Source of the DNA: a virus
IMG/VR virus record: IMGVR_UViG_3300005530_000030
Location: 1 to 53,930 of that record
DNA length: 53,930 nucleotides
Strand: one strand, 5' to 3'
In this document: positions 1 to 7,633 of the stretch, one piece after another
Layout: each line of letters opens with the position of its first letter
How positions within the stretch are numbered: position 1 is the stretch's first letter
Notes under the pieces: generated by a model
The model's database searches: none
What the model was told of the DNA's origin: nothing
Seen by the model: the letters and a program-made list of their open reading frames with translations, nothing else
Program-made: the position numbers and the translations under genes

Positions 1-405
1 GTGGATGGGCCGACGACAAAAGATCGGGGCGAGTGGGGCGAATCCCTTATCGACCTTATCGTGGATGAACACAAGCATTACTGGCTATACTGTTTCCTTG
101 GAATGACCCTGAGGGGCATTCTGTGGTGGACTCCCGTGGCCGGGGTTTTTGTGTGGTGGTTCTCGACCCTTGGCGGCAAGGACTTCAACTCGGAAATCCT
201 TCTTATGGTAAGCGCCTACGCCGCCGTCATCGTGTTGGGCCTGGGCGTCCTATTCCCGCTCACCTACTGGCTTGCGTCCAAGGTAGCCCCCCAGTCTACC
301 GACTATGTGGGATGGGCTGAAGGGCTCTATGGCGCCCTCTATGGGGCGGTTCTGAGCCTTGCGGTCCTGATGGTCATGGTGATTATCGCCCTGAGCCACC
401 TATGA
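1..405 (+). CDS. Small integral membrane protein
   Basis: A 134-residue protein read from a GTG at the first base, so the true start may lie upstream of the window. It has a short charged N-terminus and about three hydrophobic segments: residues 28-55, 65-92 and 108-132. I recognise no family. Its stop overlaps the ATG of the next tiny reading frame (ATGATGATG at 402), suggesting translational coupling. A holin or other envelope function is possible but nothing visible decides it. Confidence 0.6.
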   Translation: MDGPTTKDRGEWGESLIDLIVDEHKHYWLYCFLGMTLRGILWWTPVAGVFVWWFSTLGGKDFNSEILLMVSAYAAVIVLGLGVLFPLTYWLASKVAPQSTDYVGWAEGLYGALYGAVLSLAVLMVMVIIALSHL

Positions 406-491
406 TGATGAAGAAATGGTGGCTTTCTCTGTGGCGGCGGATTCGTCCAGGTCGCAATGACCATCTCTACTACCCAAATACCCACTTCTAA
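402..491 (+). CDS. Possible 29-residue basic peptide
   Basis: Starts at ATG 402, overlapping the stop of the membrane protein gene, and ends just before tRNA-Ile. The product is Lys/Trp/Arg rich (MMMKKWWLSLWRR at its start) and has no recognisable domain. Support is only the overlapping stop-start junction; it could be a chance frame. Confidence 0.3.
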   Translation: MMMKKWWLSLWRRIRPGRNDHLYYPNTHF

Positions 492-501
492 AGAAAAGGT
501 C

Positions 502-573
502 TGGCCTGTAGCTCAACGGTTAGAGCGGGCAACTTATAATTGTCAGAACCGGGTTCAACTCCCGGCAGGCTAA
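502..573 (+). tRNA. tRNA-Ile (anticodon TAT)
   Basis: Complete cloverleaf: acceptor arms tggcctg/caggcta, D-stem gctc/gagc, anticodon stem ggcaa/ttgtc with loop cttataa, T-arm ccggg-ttcaact-cccgg, discriminator A. The anticodon at 535-537 is TAT, reading AUA. No CCA is encoded. Most bacteria decode AUA with a lysidine-modified CAT tRNA, so a direct TAT isoacceptor is a phage-type supplement. Confidence 0.88.
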
Positions 574-580
574 AAACCTC

Positions 581-586
581 TAAATA
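581..586 (+). promoter_or_regulatory. Late-promoter-like TAAATA box before first fibre gene
   Basis: TAAATA in context CTCTAAATACC, the core of the T4 late promoter TATAAATA. The same box recurs before many transcription units in this window. A start about 6-7 nt downstream would fall near 592, inside the following hairpin, so the new RNA would lack the hairpin's left arm. Confidence 0.6.
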
Positions 587-622
587 CCCCTAGCTTTCTG
601 CCATCCAGAACTAGGGGTATTT
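582..622 (+). terminator. Hairpin: terminator and possible Shine-Dalgarno mask
   Basis: A 12-bp inverted repeat, AAATACCCCTAG at 582-593 with CTAGGGGTATTT at 611-622, follows tRNA-Ile and is followed by a T-rich stretch. It could terminate the tRNA transcript. The right arm also contains AGGGG, the only ribosome-binding-like sequence before the TTG at 626. Confidence 0.7.
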
Positions 623-625
623 TCT

Positions 626-2080
626 TTGGCTGTTTCCCTGTTGCCGGTGGATGTAGATGTCCAGACCTTCTTTAATTGGGTCACGGCAACAAACACCATC
701 ATCTCTACTATCAACACCGTCGTGGTCACTGCGAACTCGGCGGGCTCGACTACGACCGGAAATGCCATTATAAACGGCGTTTTTGCCGTAAACACCGGGG
801 TCATCGGAGTACTTCAAGGCGGGACGCTCGGCGTCCCTGGCGTGATAAATCTTGGCTCGAATGTCGATTTTCTCGGCAACAAGCTCTCGGGCAACAACAG
901 CTTCTTGATCAATGTCGGCTCAGTTGTAAGCTTAAACTCGACGGTAATCGTCGGAAATACAATCACCGCCGTTTCGGTCACGGGCAATCAGGTTTTCGCA
1001 AATACTGCCTCGGGAAATATTTCAAGCTTTGTGACCCACACCGGAAATTCGGTCACAACAAATACCGCCTCGGGAAATAACGCCAGCTTTGCAAACGTCG
1101 CCGCCACGGCTCTCCTAAACGTGGCCGGGGCTTTCTTCTCAGTAAATTCCAGCAAGCTACACTTTAATGGCTCGGACTTCACAAGTCTTGTGCCTTTCAT
1201 CAATATCTCGAATAATGGCGTGGCCGTTGTCACCACGACAAATGTCAATTTTAAGAGTCCCGACAGTTTCATCACTTGTAATGTCGTAAATCAAGGTGGA
1301 AACTGCGATATCACCTTTACGGTCAACACCTCGGGGACGGCCGGGTTGACCCTTGGGGCTTCGGCGGCCAACACCATCATCTATAATGACGGGGGCTCAA
1401 CCCCGAATGGCGACGTTTCCTTCCAATTTTTCAAGGGAAACACCACGGTCAAGATGACAAATGTCATCGTGGTGACAAGCATCGCCGGAGGAAATCACTC
1501 GGGAGACCGGCTGACCTTTACTGGCCCGGCAACCCTGAATGCCACGACCTCCAACTCTCTAGTAGTCACGACAAACGTCAACGCCAATCAGCTATACTGC
1601 AACTCAGTAAATTCTATCACGACAGCGACTCTAAACGTCGCCACCATCAATACAGCCACGATAAATTCCGCTTCGGCAAATAATCTTGTGGCAAATACTA
1701 TCGAAGCCAACAATATTCTTATTGCGAATACTGGGGCTCCCACAACAAATGTTGTCACGGATACAGCGATTTACTTGCTGGCAAACACGAATGCTTCCTG
1801 GAATCTTCACGCTTGGGGAATCGGTGCTTATCGAGCAGCCGAGTACTTCCTGACAATTTCCGACCAGAATTCCACAAGCTATCAGGCTGTGAGGCTTACG
1901 GTTATACATGATGGCACCCACGTCCAGCTAAATGAATACTCGATTCTGGCCACAAACGCCACCTACACCACCCTTTCGGCTTTCGATGTCGATATCACCG
2001 TCTCTCAGGTGGTCCTCAAGTATATCAGCGCCTCAACCAATACCGTCATCCAAGGCAAGTGCACAAGGATTGGGGTGTAA
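626..2080 (+). CDS. Tail fibre / virion structural protein
   Basis: A 484-residue, Asn/Thr/Ser-rich protein. After a short N-terminal helix it carries irregular beta-type repeats around GN-x-I and ANT motifs (about residues 60-150 and 310-370). It ends in a roughly 100-residue domain (YRAAEYFLTISDQN... onward) of the type found at the C-terminus of many virion structural proteins of T4-like cyanophages. The TTG at 626 is chosen because AGGGG lies 8-9 nt upstream; GTG 647 is an alternative. It heads a run of plus-strand fibre genes. Role in host recognition is inferred from composition and neighbours. Confidence 0.75.
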   Translation: MAVSLLPVDVDVQTFFNWVTATNTIISTINTVVVTANSAGSTTTGNAIINGVFAVNTGVIGVLQGGTLGVPGVINLGSNVDFLGNKLSGNNSFLINVGSVVSLNSTVIVGNTITAVSVTGNQVFANTASGNISSFVTHTGNSVTTNTASGNNASFANVAATALLNVAGAFFSVNSSKLHFNGSDFTSLVPFINISNNGVAVVTTTNVNFKSPDSFITCNVVNQGGNCDITFTVNTSGTAGLTLGASAANTIIYNDGGSTPNGDVSFQFFKGNTTVKMTNVIVVTSIAGGNHSGDRLTFTGPATLNATTSNSLVVTTNVNANQLYCNSVNSITTATLNVATINTATINSASANNLVANTIEANNILIANTGAPTTNVVTDTAIYLLANTNASWNLHAWGIGAYRAAEYFLTISDQNSTSYQAVRLTVIHDGTHVQLNEYSILATNATYTTLSAFDVDITVSQVVLKYISASTNTVIQGKCTRIGV

Positions 2081-2395
2081 ATGGCTCAGGTTTTTAATAT
2101 TTTCATCGACCAGGGGGCCGATTTTTCCCAAGAGTTTGGAATAGAAGGGGACTTGGCCGGGGGAGAAGTCAGCGGAAAAATGCGCCGGCATTATGAATCG
2201 ACAAATGCCGTGGCTTTCACTTGTTCTTCAAATACTTCGGCAAGCTCCATCACTATCCAACTAAATCATGTAGAAACCGGAAATCTTGTTCCGGGTCATT
2301 ATGTGTATGATGTAAATATCGCTTATTCTGGGCCAAATACTGTCCAAAGAATTATCGAGGGGCTGGCGATAGTCAGTGCTTCGGCAAGCTATTAA
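2081..2395 (+). CDS. Tail appendage protein, BppU-like N-domain type
   Basis: A 104-residue protein starting directly after the previous stop. The pattern 'DQGADFSQEFGIEGD...GKMRRHYES...VPGHYVYDVNI' matches a small beta-sandwich domain widespread in phage tail and baseplate appendages. In other phages this fold anchors receptor-binding proteins. No Shine-Dalgarno precedes the ATG, so coupling to the fibre gene is likely. The family is recognised by pattern only. Confidence 0.65.
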   Translation: MAQVFNIFIDQGADFSQEFGIEGDLAGGEVSGKMRRHYESTNAVAFTCSSNTSASSITIQLNHVETGNLVPGHYVYDVNIAYSGPNTVQRIIEGLAIVSASASY

Positions 2396-2411
2396 GGAGA
2401 ATTTCTGAGAA

Positions 2412-2861
2412 ATGGCGATTCAAATGTCCTCGGGGCTTCGAAATGCCCGCCTCAACAACATCACGGTTTTCGGGGGAAATACCGCCACCACCATCAGCCC
2501 TACCCTAGGCATTTTCGGAAATGGCTCAAAGCCGGCTGACTGCCAAGCGGCGAACACCGGAACCCTCATCTGCACCATCCCTTGTGATGGAAACAATGCT
2601 TGGATGAACACTGCGGTGGCCGGGGTTTTCAGCAAGAACGCTTCCCTGGTGTGGGCCAATACTTCGGCCGGCACGACTAACACCGCTGTGTATTTCCGTA
2701 TCTTCTCTTCAAATAACACCAATCTCGGAAACGTTGTGATGCAAGGATATTGCAACACCGTGGGCGGATCTCCCGGCGACTTGATTCTAGATAACCTTAG
2801 CATTGTGGCCACTCAGGCCGTCAACGTAACTTCTTTCGTAATTACAGACGGAAACGCATAA
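2412..2861 (+). CDS. Phage structural protein of unknown function (copy 1)
   Basis: A 149-residue protein starting 'MAIQMSSGLRNARLNNI' and ending 'SFVITDGNA'. This start and end are typical of a common small phage virion protein of unknown function. AGGAG lies 12-16 nt before the ATG. It is a diverged paralogue of the next gene: both share LRNARL/VRNLRL near the N-terminus, a central FRI strand and a C-terminal TDG-x-A. Probably a beta-sandwich decoration or appendage protein. Confidence 0.65.
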   Translation: MAIQMSSGLRNARLNNITVFGGNTATTISPTLGIFGNGSKPADCQAANTGTLICTIPCDGNNAWMNTAVAGVFSKNASLVWANTSAGTTNTAVYFRIFSSNNTNLGNVVMQGYCNTVGGSPGDLILDNLSIVATQAVNVTSFVITDGNA

Positions 2862-2864
2862 AAA

Positions 2865-3314
2865 ATGGCACTTCAGCTCGAAACCAAAGTCCGCAATCTT
2901 CGGTTAGACACAACCGAAACTTACACCAACACTTCCCCGATTCTATCGATTTGGTCGGGGACAATTCCCGCTAACTGTGCGGCCTCGAATACTTCTGGGG
3001 GCGGATCTCCTACCAAACTTGCCACGCTTACTCTGCCCTCCGATTGGGCCGCTGCGGCCTCAGGTGGTACTAAAGCCAAAAGTGGTACATGGCAAGATAC
3101 AGTGGCCGATGCTACGGGCACCGCTACTTTCTTCCGTATCCACTCGGCCCCCACCGGCCTTACGGCCAGCGCCACGAGCGCCGCAAATGACGAATGCGTC
3201 ATCCAAGGTACAGTCGGGCAAGGCTCGGGCGATATCTCGCTGGATAATACCAGTATCGGCGCTGGACAGCAAATCACCATCACGGCCTTCACTCTGACCG
3301 ATGGGGGGGCATAA
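2865..3314 (+). CDS. Phage structural protein of unknown function (copy 2)
   Basis: A 149-residue paralogue of the preceding gene. It is closer to the common form of the family (PANCAASNTS, LPSDWAAAASGGTKAKSG, FRIHSA, ITAFTLTDGGA). It begins 3 nt after the preceding stop with no clear ribosome binding site, so translation probably depends on the upstream gene. No enzymatic motif is visible. Confidence 0.65.
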   Translation: MALQLETKVRNLRLDTTETYTNTSPILSIWSGTIPANCAASNTSGGGSPTKLATLTLPSDWAAAASGGTKAKSGTWQDTVADATGTATFFRIHSAPTGLTASATSAANDECVIQGTVGQGSGDISLDNTSIGAGQQITITAFTLTDGGA

Positions 3315-3326
3315 AAAGGATAGACC

Positions 3327-3896
3327 GTGGCTGACACAAAATTTAGCGGCCTCACTGCGGTTGCGTCAGTTGTTGGCTCTCATGAGTTTTATGTAAACGA
3401 GTCGGGCACTAGCAAGAAAGCTAATGCCACCCAAATGGCTACTTATATCGGTCCATTTGATGCTTCTGATACTGTGCAAGGTAAAATTCAGCTAGCGGCC
3501 CAAGCCGACCAAGAAACTGCAACAAGTACTACTCTTGCGGTTACTCCTAGCATTGTCCAAAACCATCCTAGTGCTGCCAAATTTTGGTTATCGGGAAACG
3601 GCACTTCTACAACTATGGAAGCCTCCTATAACATGACAAGTTGGGCTCACACGGCCACCGGAGATTCCGATGGTACAATTGCCACTGATTTTTCCTCAAC
3701 TTCGTGGTGCGGGGTTGTTAGCATCATGGACTCCACTGGAGCATATACCGCCGCAAACATTACATCTCAAGGTTTTGATGCTCGAGCGGCCGGAACGTTT
3801 GGGGTTCGATGTGTTCTTATGACTGAGGGAAACGTCACAGCCTATGCCAATAACGACCCAGATTGGTGGTTCGTTGCTGGATTTGGAGACCAATAA
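3327..3896 (+). CDS. Tandem appendage protein A
   Basis: A 189-residue product from a GTG start. The N-terminus (MADTKFSGLTAVASVVGSHE, then ESGTSKKA) is the attachment module seen in many phage fibre-like proteins. The distal half holds HPSAAKFW, SYNMTSWAHT, DGTIATDFSS and a C-terminal DPDWWFVAGFGD. The two following genes share this whole plan. Likely a short fibre or receptor-binding subunit; inferred from architecture and location. Confidence 0.65.
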   Translation: MADTKFSGLTAVASVVGSHEFYVNESGTSKKANATQMATYIGPFDASDTVQGKIQLAAQADQETATSTTLAVTPSIVQNHPSAAKFWLSGNGTSTTMEASYNMTSWAHTATGDSDGTIATDFSSTSWCGVVSIMDSTGAYTAANITSQGFDARAAGTFGVRCVLMTEGNVTAYANNDPDWWFVAGFGDQ

Positions 3897-4471
3897 TGGC
3901 CGACACAAAAGTTAGTGCCCTTACTGCTGTTTCCTCTGTGGCCGGCACAAATGAGTTTGCTGTAAATGAATCGGGCACCAGTAAAAAGGCTACGGCCGAC
4001 CAGATTGTAACGTTTTTGGGGGGCACCCCCGCTGCCGCATCAACCAGCGCCAAGGGAAAAGTCGAGATTGCCGTCCAAAGCGAGATGGAAGCCGGCACTG
4101 ATACTGGGCGAGCGGTGGTTTCTGGAAGACAACATTTTCATCCTAGTGCCGCAAAATTTTGGGCAAAGGTGACTGGCAACTCCACAACAATACTAGCCTC
4201 CTATAACATGACAAGTTGGGCAGACACGGGTGTTGGGGATGCCGATGGCACAATTGCTACTGACTTCTCTAGCACAACTTGGGCTGGACTAGTTTCTATC
4301 ATTTCAGCTTCGGGATGGAGTGCTTCTGTTCTAACTAATGCCGGATTTAATGCCAAAGCGGCGGGCACTTTTGGGGTTCTGTGTGTCAATTTTACAGAAG
4401 GGGCAAACTCAACAGTTATCGTCTTTGACCCAGATACTTGGCTTGTCATAGGATACGGAGATTTTGCATAA
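3896..4471 (+). CDS. Tandem appendage protein B
   Basis: A 191-residue paralogue of the preceding protein. The start is ATG 3896, sharing its A with the previous TAA (taATG); an upstream in-frame extension is ignored because it would overlap gene A. It keeps ESGTSKKAT, HPSAAKFW, SYNMTSWAD and DGTIATDFSSTTW, but the residues between these blocks differ. That is the expected pattern for variable surface loops on a conserved scaffold. Confidence 0.65.
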   Translation: MADTKVSALTAVSSVAGTNEFAVNESGTSKKATADQIVTFLGGTPAAASTSAKGKVEIAVQSEMEAGTDTGRAVVSGRQHFHPSAAKFWAKVTGNSTTILASYNMTSWADTGVGDADGTIATDFSSTTWAGLVSIISASGWSASVLTNAGFNAKAAGTFGVLCVNFTEGANSTVIVFDPDTWLVIGYGDFA

Positions 4472-5058
4472 TGGCGGCTTCTATGATTAGCCAGCTAGGC
4501 GCTGTTGCTTCTGTAGCCGGCACCAACGAGCTTGGTCTTAACGAGTCTGGCACAAGTAAGAAAGCTAATGTAGACCAGCTATCAACTTATTTCTTTGCTG
4601 CGGCCTCGGATACTGTGGCTGGAAAAATCGAGATTGCCGACCAAAGCGAGCAAGAATCCGGCTCAGATAATACTAAAGCCGTAACTTCCGGCCGACAACA
4701 TTTTCATCCTAGTGCAGCCAAATTTTGGATTCAGGCCAATGGCACCAGCACAGTCATGCAATCTTCTTATAATATGACAAGTTGGGCTCACACTGGCACT
4801 GGGGATGCCGATGGCACAATTGCTACTGACTTCTCTGATGCTAATTGGTGCGGAATATCATCTATTCAAGTTCCGGCCTTGCGCATGTCCGCATGCACAT
4901 CGGCTCTTAATTCTCAATGCGCAAGTGTTGGATTTAATTCTCAAGCAGCTGGTACTTTTGGAGTTTTGTGCTCTCGAAATACTGGAAATGGCACGGCCGT
5001 TGTCGATCAAATTGACCCCGATTGGTATTTTGCGGTCGGTTATGGAGATTTTGCATAA
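4471..5058 (+). CDS. Tandem appendage protein C
   Basis: A 195-residue third paralogue, again starting at a taATG junction (4471). It carries a small insertion with four Cys residues (around ALRMSACTSALNSQCASVG) that A and B lack. Shared blocks are ESGTSKKAN, HPSAAKFW, SYNMTSWAHTGTGDADG and the C-terminal DPDWYFAVGYGDFA. Function as in A and B is inferred. Confidence 0.65.
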   Translation: MAASMISQLGAVASVAGTNELGLNESGTSKKANVDQLSTYFFAAASDTVAGKIEIADQSEQESGSDNTKAVTSGRQHFHPSAAKFWIQANGTSTVMQSSYNMTSWAHTGTGDADGTIATDFSDANWCGISSIQVPALRMSACTSALNSQCASVGFNSQAAGTFGVLCSRNTGNGTAVVDQIDPDWYFAVGYGDFA

Positions 5059-5088
5059 ACACACTAAAAGAAGACTTTGAGGATTTTT

Positions 5089-5637
5089 ATGAGTATTAGA
5101 AAACCCGATGTTGTTACAGTTCTCATCCATCGTGTCGATGGGGGAGTAACCCTTATGCGAGTTGTCACTACTGAATATCGTCCGACGACTTTGGCTGAAA
5201 AAGAAGCGGGACATGGAGAAAGAATCGCCAATTGGACGATTGAGCCAACTGAAGAATATATCAATTCTATTATCAAAAAGCACGATTGGCCTCCGGAGCT
5301 TCAGGCAGTTTCTTGGGATATCGTGCCCGATGACGTGAATGAAGGAGTTGACCACCACTTCCGAAATGCTTGGAAGAAAGACGGCAAAAAAATTGGCATT
5401 GATATGGTCAAAGCCCGTGATATTCACCGGGAAAATCTTCGAAGAATGCGCTACGGGCCTATGGAAAAACTTGATGTTGATTACCAAAGAGCCGATGAAG
5501 TTGGAGATATTGAAACAAAAATAAAAATTGCTAAACTTAAGCAAGAACTTCGGGATGTAACCAAACACCCCGATATCGAAAATGCACAAACCCCTGAAGA
5601 GCTTAAAAAGGTTATTCCCGACATTCTAAAGAGGTAA
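5089..5637 (+). CDS. Tail-module protein, possible fibre assembly factor
   Basis: A 182-residue protein; ATG 5089 is chosen because GAGG lies 6 nt upstream. The C-terminal half (KARDIHRENLRRMR..EKLDVDY..A..VGDIETKIKIAKLKQELRDVT) matches a helical module common in phage tail-fibre loci, often encoded next to the fibre gene. No catalytic motif is seen. A chaperone or attachment role is a guess from context. Confidence 0.6.
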   Translation: MSIRKPDVVTVLIHRVDGGVTLMRVVTTEYRPTTLAEKEAGHGERIANWTIEPTEEYINSIIKKHDWPPELQAVSWDIVPDDVNEGVDHHFRNAWKKDGKKIGIDMVKARDIHRENLRRMRYGPMEKLDVDYQRADEVGDIETKIKIAKLKQELRDVTKHPDIENAQTPEELKKVIPDILKR

Positions 5638-5640
5638 TAG

Positions 5641-7617
5641 GTGGCCGACCGTTATCTCTTAGAAACTAGTGCAACAGATGGATACCTTCTAGAAGACGGC
5701 ACCGGCGTCCTTCTTATCGAGGGTATCGTCGATGATAACGGCACTCTTGCTTCTACTCTTGGCGACACGACAGTTGTCGGCACTGGTACAAATCTCACTC
5801 ACATCACTGCGGCTGATACTATCCCGGACACGACAGTTGTCGGCACTGGTACAAATCTCACTCACATCACTGCGGCTGATACTATCCCGGACACTACGGT
5901 TGCCGGCACGGGAGGCGTCCTTGTCCAGGCTACAGCTTCCGATACTATCCCATCCACAACTATCGCCGGGAGCGGCCAAGTCCTTGTCCAGGCCACCGAA
6001 TCCTCGACGATTGCCGACACAACCGTAGCCGGAACCGGAACTAACCTTACCCACATCACAGCGGCCGATACTCTTCCAAATACCACAGTCACTGGCACGG
6101 CCACAAATCTTGTTCAAGGCACCGAAGCCTCGACTCTCGCCGACACTACAGCTTCAGGAACCGGCACCAATCTCACCCACATAACCGCCGCTGATACTCT
6201 TCCGGATACGACGGTTGTCGGAACCGGCACGGTTGAAAATAGTCTTATTCATTGCACTCTTGCCTCGACTCTTGACGATACTACGTCTTCAGGCACAGCA
6301 ACCAATCTCACCCACATAACCGCTGCTGATACTATCCCCGACACTACTGTTGCGGGTACTGGACAAGTCCTTGTCCAAGCGACTCTTGCCCGCACTATCC
6401 CCGACACCACAGTCGCCGGCACAGCTACCAATCTTGTCCAAGCGACTCTTGCCCGCACTATCCCCGACACCACAGTCGCCGGCACAGCAACCAATCTCAC
6501 CCACATAACCGCTGCTGATACGATTTCAGACACCACAGTCGCTGGTGTTGGAACCAATCTTACCCACATAACCGCTGCTGATACTATCCCCGACACCACG
6601 GCATCGGGCTCTGGACAGGTTCTTATCCAGGGAACTACTAGCTCCACAATCGGAGCCACAACTTGCTCAGGTACTGGCCAAAACCTTACCCACGGCCAAA
6701 CATCGGACACTATCGGGGATACTACTGTCTCGGGCCTTGCAGCAGCCCTCATCCATGCTTCATCTGCTCAGACTATCCAGGATACTACTGTTGCGGGCAC
6801 AGCGACCAATCTCGACCATGCTACTCTCGCCCAGACGATTCCCGACACTACTGTGGTGGCGTCAGGATCAAATGAGGTTTTCACCCAAGGCGATCTTAAT
6901 TCAACTCTTGAAAATACAACAATCTCGGGTCAAGGCGTATCTCTTATTCATGCCCAATCTAGCGCCACAACCCCCGACGCCACTAGCTCAGCAACTGGCC
7001 AAAATCTTACCCACATAACCTCTGCCGACACTATCCCGGATACCACAGTCGCCGGGACAGCCCAAAATCTCGACCATGCCTCGCTTGCTCAAACTATTTC
7101 GGATGCGACAGTTGCCGGGACAGCCCAAAACTTAGACCACGGTACAGTTTCCAGCACGCTTGAGGCCACAACGGCCTCGGGCCAAGCAACCAATCTCGAT
7201 CAAGGTACGCTTGCCTCGACAATCGGGGACACGACTTGCTCCGGTACTGGCCTTGTCATCTTCCCCGAGATTGGCATCACTCTCGACATAACAATTCCGG
7301 ACACCACGATTTCGGGCCAAGCAACCAATCTAGACCACGGCCAGCTAGCATCAACCTTTGGCGATTCCATTTCATCGGGAACCGGACAGGTTCTTGTCCA
7401 AGCTATTTCAAATTCTGTGATTGATGATTTGCTAAGTGTCGGTCAAGCAATAGCTTCAAGCAATCCACACATTTCAAGAGTCAAGAAGATTTCTAACGAA
7501 ATTGCAGTAACTTTCCCCAGTAGTGCAAATGGGTCGCTTGTAGACCCTGTTCATAATATTTCCGGGATAAGCGCCATTTCAACTAAATACCCCGTCATCC
7601 GGGTCCGAAAAAAATAA
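5641..7617 (+). CDS. Repeat-rich fibre protein (21-residue repeats)
   Basis: A 658-residue protein from a GTG, starting with the known phage module YLLETSATDGYLLEDGTGVLLIE. From about residue 35 to 590 it is built of some 26 degenerate 21-residue repeats with consensus DTTVAGTGTNLTHITAADTIP. The last 60 residues are unrelated. Regular Thr/Gly/Asp repeats suggest a beta-solenoid or extended trimeric shaft. Repeat DNA is nearly identical in places, so copy number may change by recombination. Confidence 0.65.
   Translation: MADRYLLETSATDGYLLEDGTGVLLIEGIVDDNGTLASTLGDTTVVGTGTNLTHITAADTIPDTTVVGTGTNLTHITAADTIPDTTVAGTGGVLVQATASDTIPSTTIAGSGQVLVQATESSTIADTTVAGTGTNLTHITAADTLPNTTVTGTATNLVQGTEASTLADTTASGTGTNLTHITAADTLPDTTVVGTGTVENSLIHCTLASTLDDTTSSGTATNLTHITAADTIPDTTVAGTGQVLVQATLARTIPDTTVAGTATNLVQATLARTIPDTTVAGTATNLTHITAADTISDTTVAGVGTNLTHITAADTIPDTTASGSGQVLIQGTTSSTIGATTCSGTGQNLTHGQTSDTIGDTTVSGLAAALIHASSAQTIQDTTVAGTATNLDHATLAQTIPDTTVVASGSNEVFTQGDLNSTLENTTISGQGVSLIHAQSSATTPDATSSATGQNLTHITSADTIPDTTVAGTAQNLDHASLAQTISDATVAGTAQNLDHGTVSSTLEATTASGQATNLDQGTLASTIGDTTCSGTGLVIFPEIGITLDITIPDTTISGQATNLDHGQLASTFGDSISSGTGQVLVQAISNSVIDDLLSVGQAIASSNPHISRVKKISNEIAVTFPSSANGSLVDPVHNISGISAISTKYPVIRVRKK
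5750..7400 (+). repeat. 63-bp tandem repeats within the fibre gene
   Basis: Direct repeats with a 63-bp period. The unit starting at 5765 is repeated exactly at 5828, and another near-identical pair lies at about 6380-6500. Copies elsewhere are diverged at third codon positions. The period is a whole number of codons, so gain or loss of a unit keeps the frame. Confidence 0.75.
7584..7589 (+). promoter_or_regulatory. Late-promoter-like TAAATA box before Ig-like gene
   Basis: TAAATA within the 3' end of the repeat-fibre gene, 45 nt before the ATG at 7634. It is followed at once by a short hairpin CCCG-tcatc-CGGG (7591-7603). AAGGAAAG precedes the ATG. Confidence 0.4.
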
Positions 7618-7633
7618 TCCGCAAGGAAAGATA

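Noticed and set aside
2323-2328. TAAATA inside the gene at 2081-2395
   Set aside because: It is within coding sequence, 84 nt from the next gene, without hairpin or unit boundary; probably chance. The same applies to TAAATA near 32398.
4858-5589. 243-codon minus-strand frame opposite the genes at 4471 and 5089
   Set aside because: It overlaps two well-supported plus-strand genes end to end and shows no family pattern.
5750-7400. Regular 63-bp repeats could be mistaken for a CRISPR-like array
   Set aside because: Repeats are contiguous without unique spacers, stay in one coding frame and translate to a regular 21-residue protein repeat.
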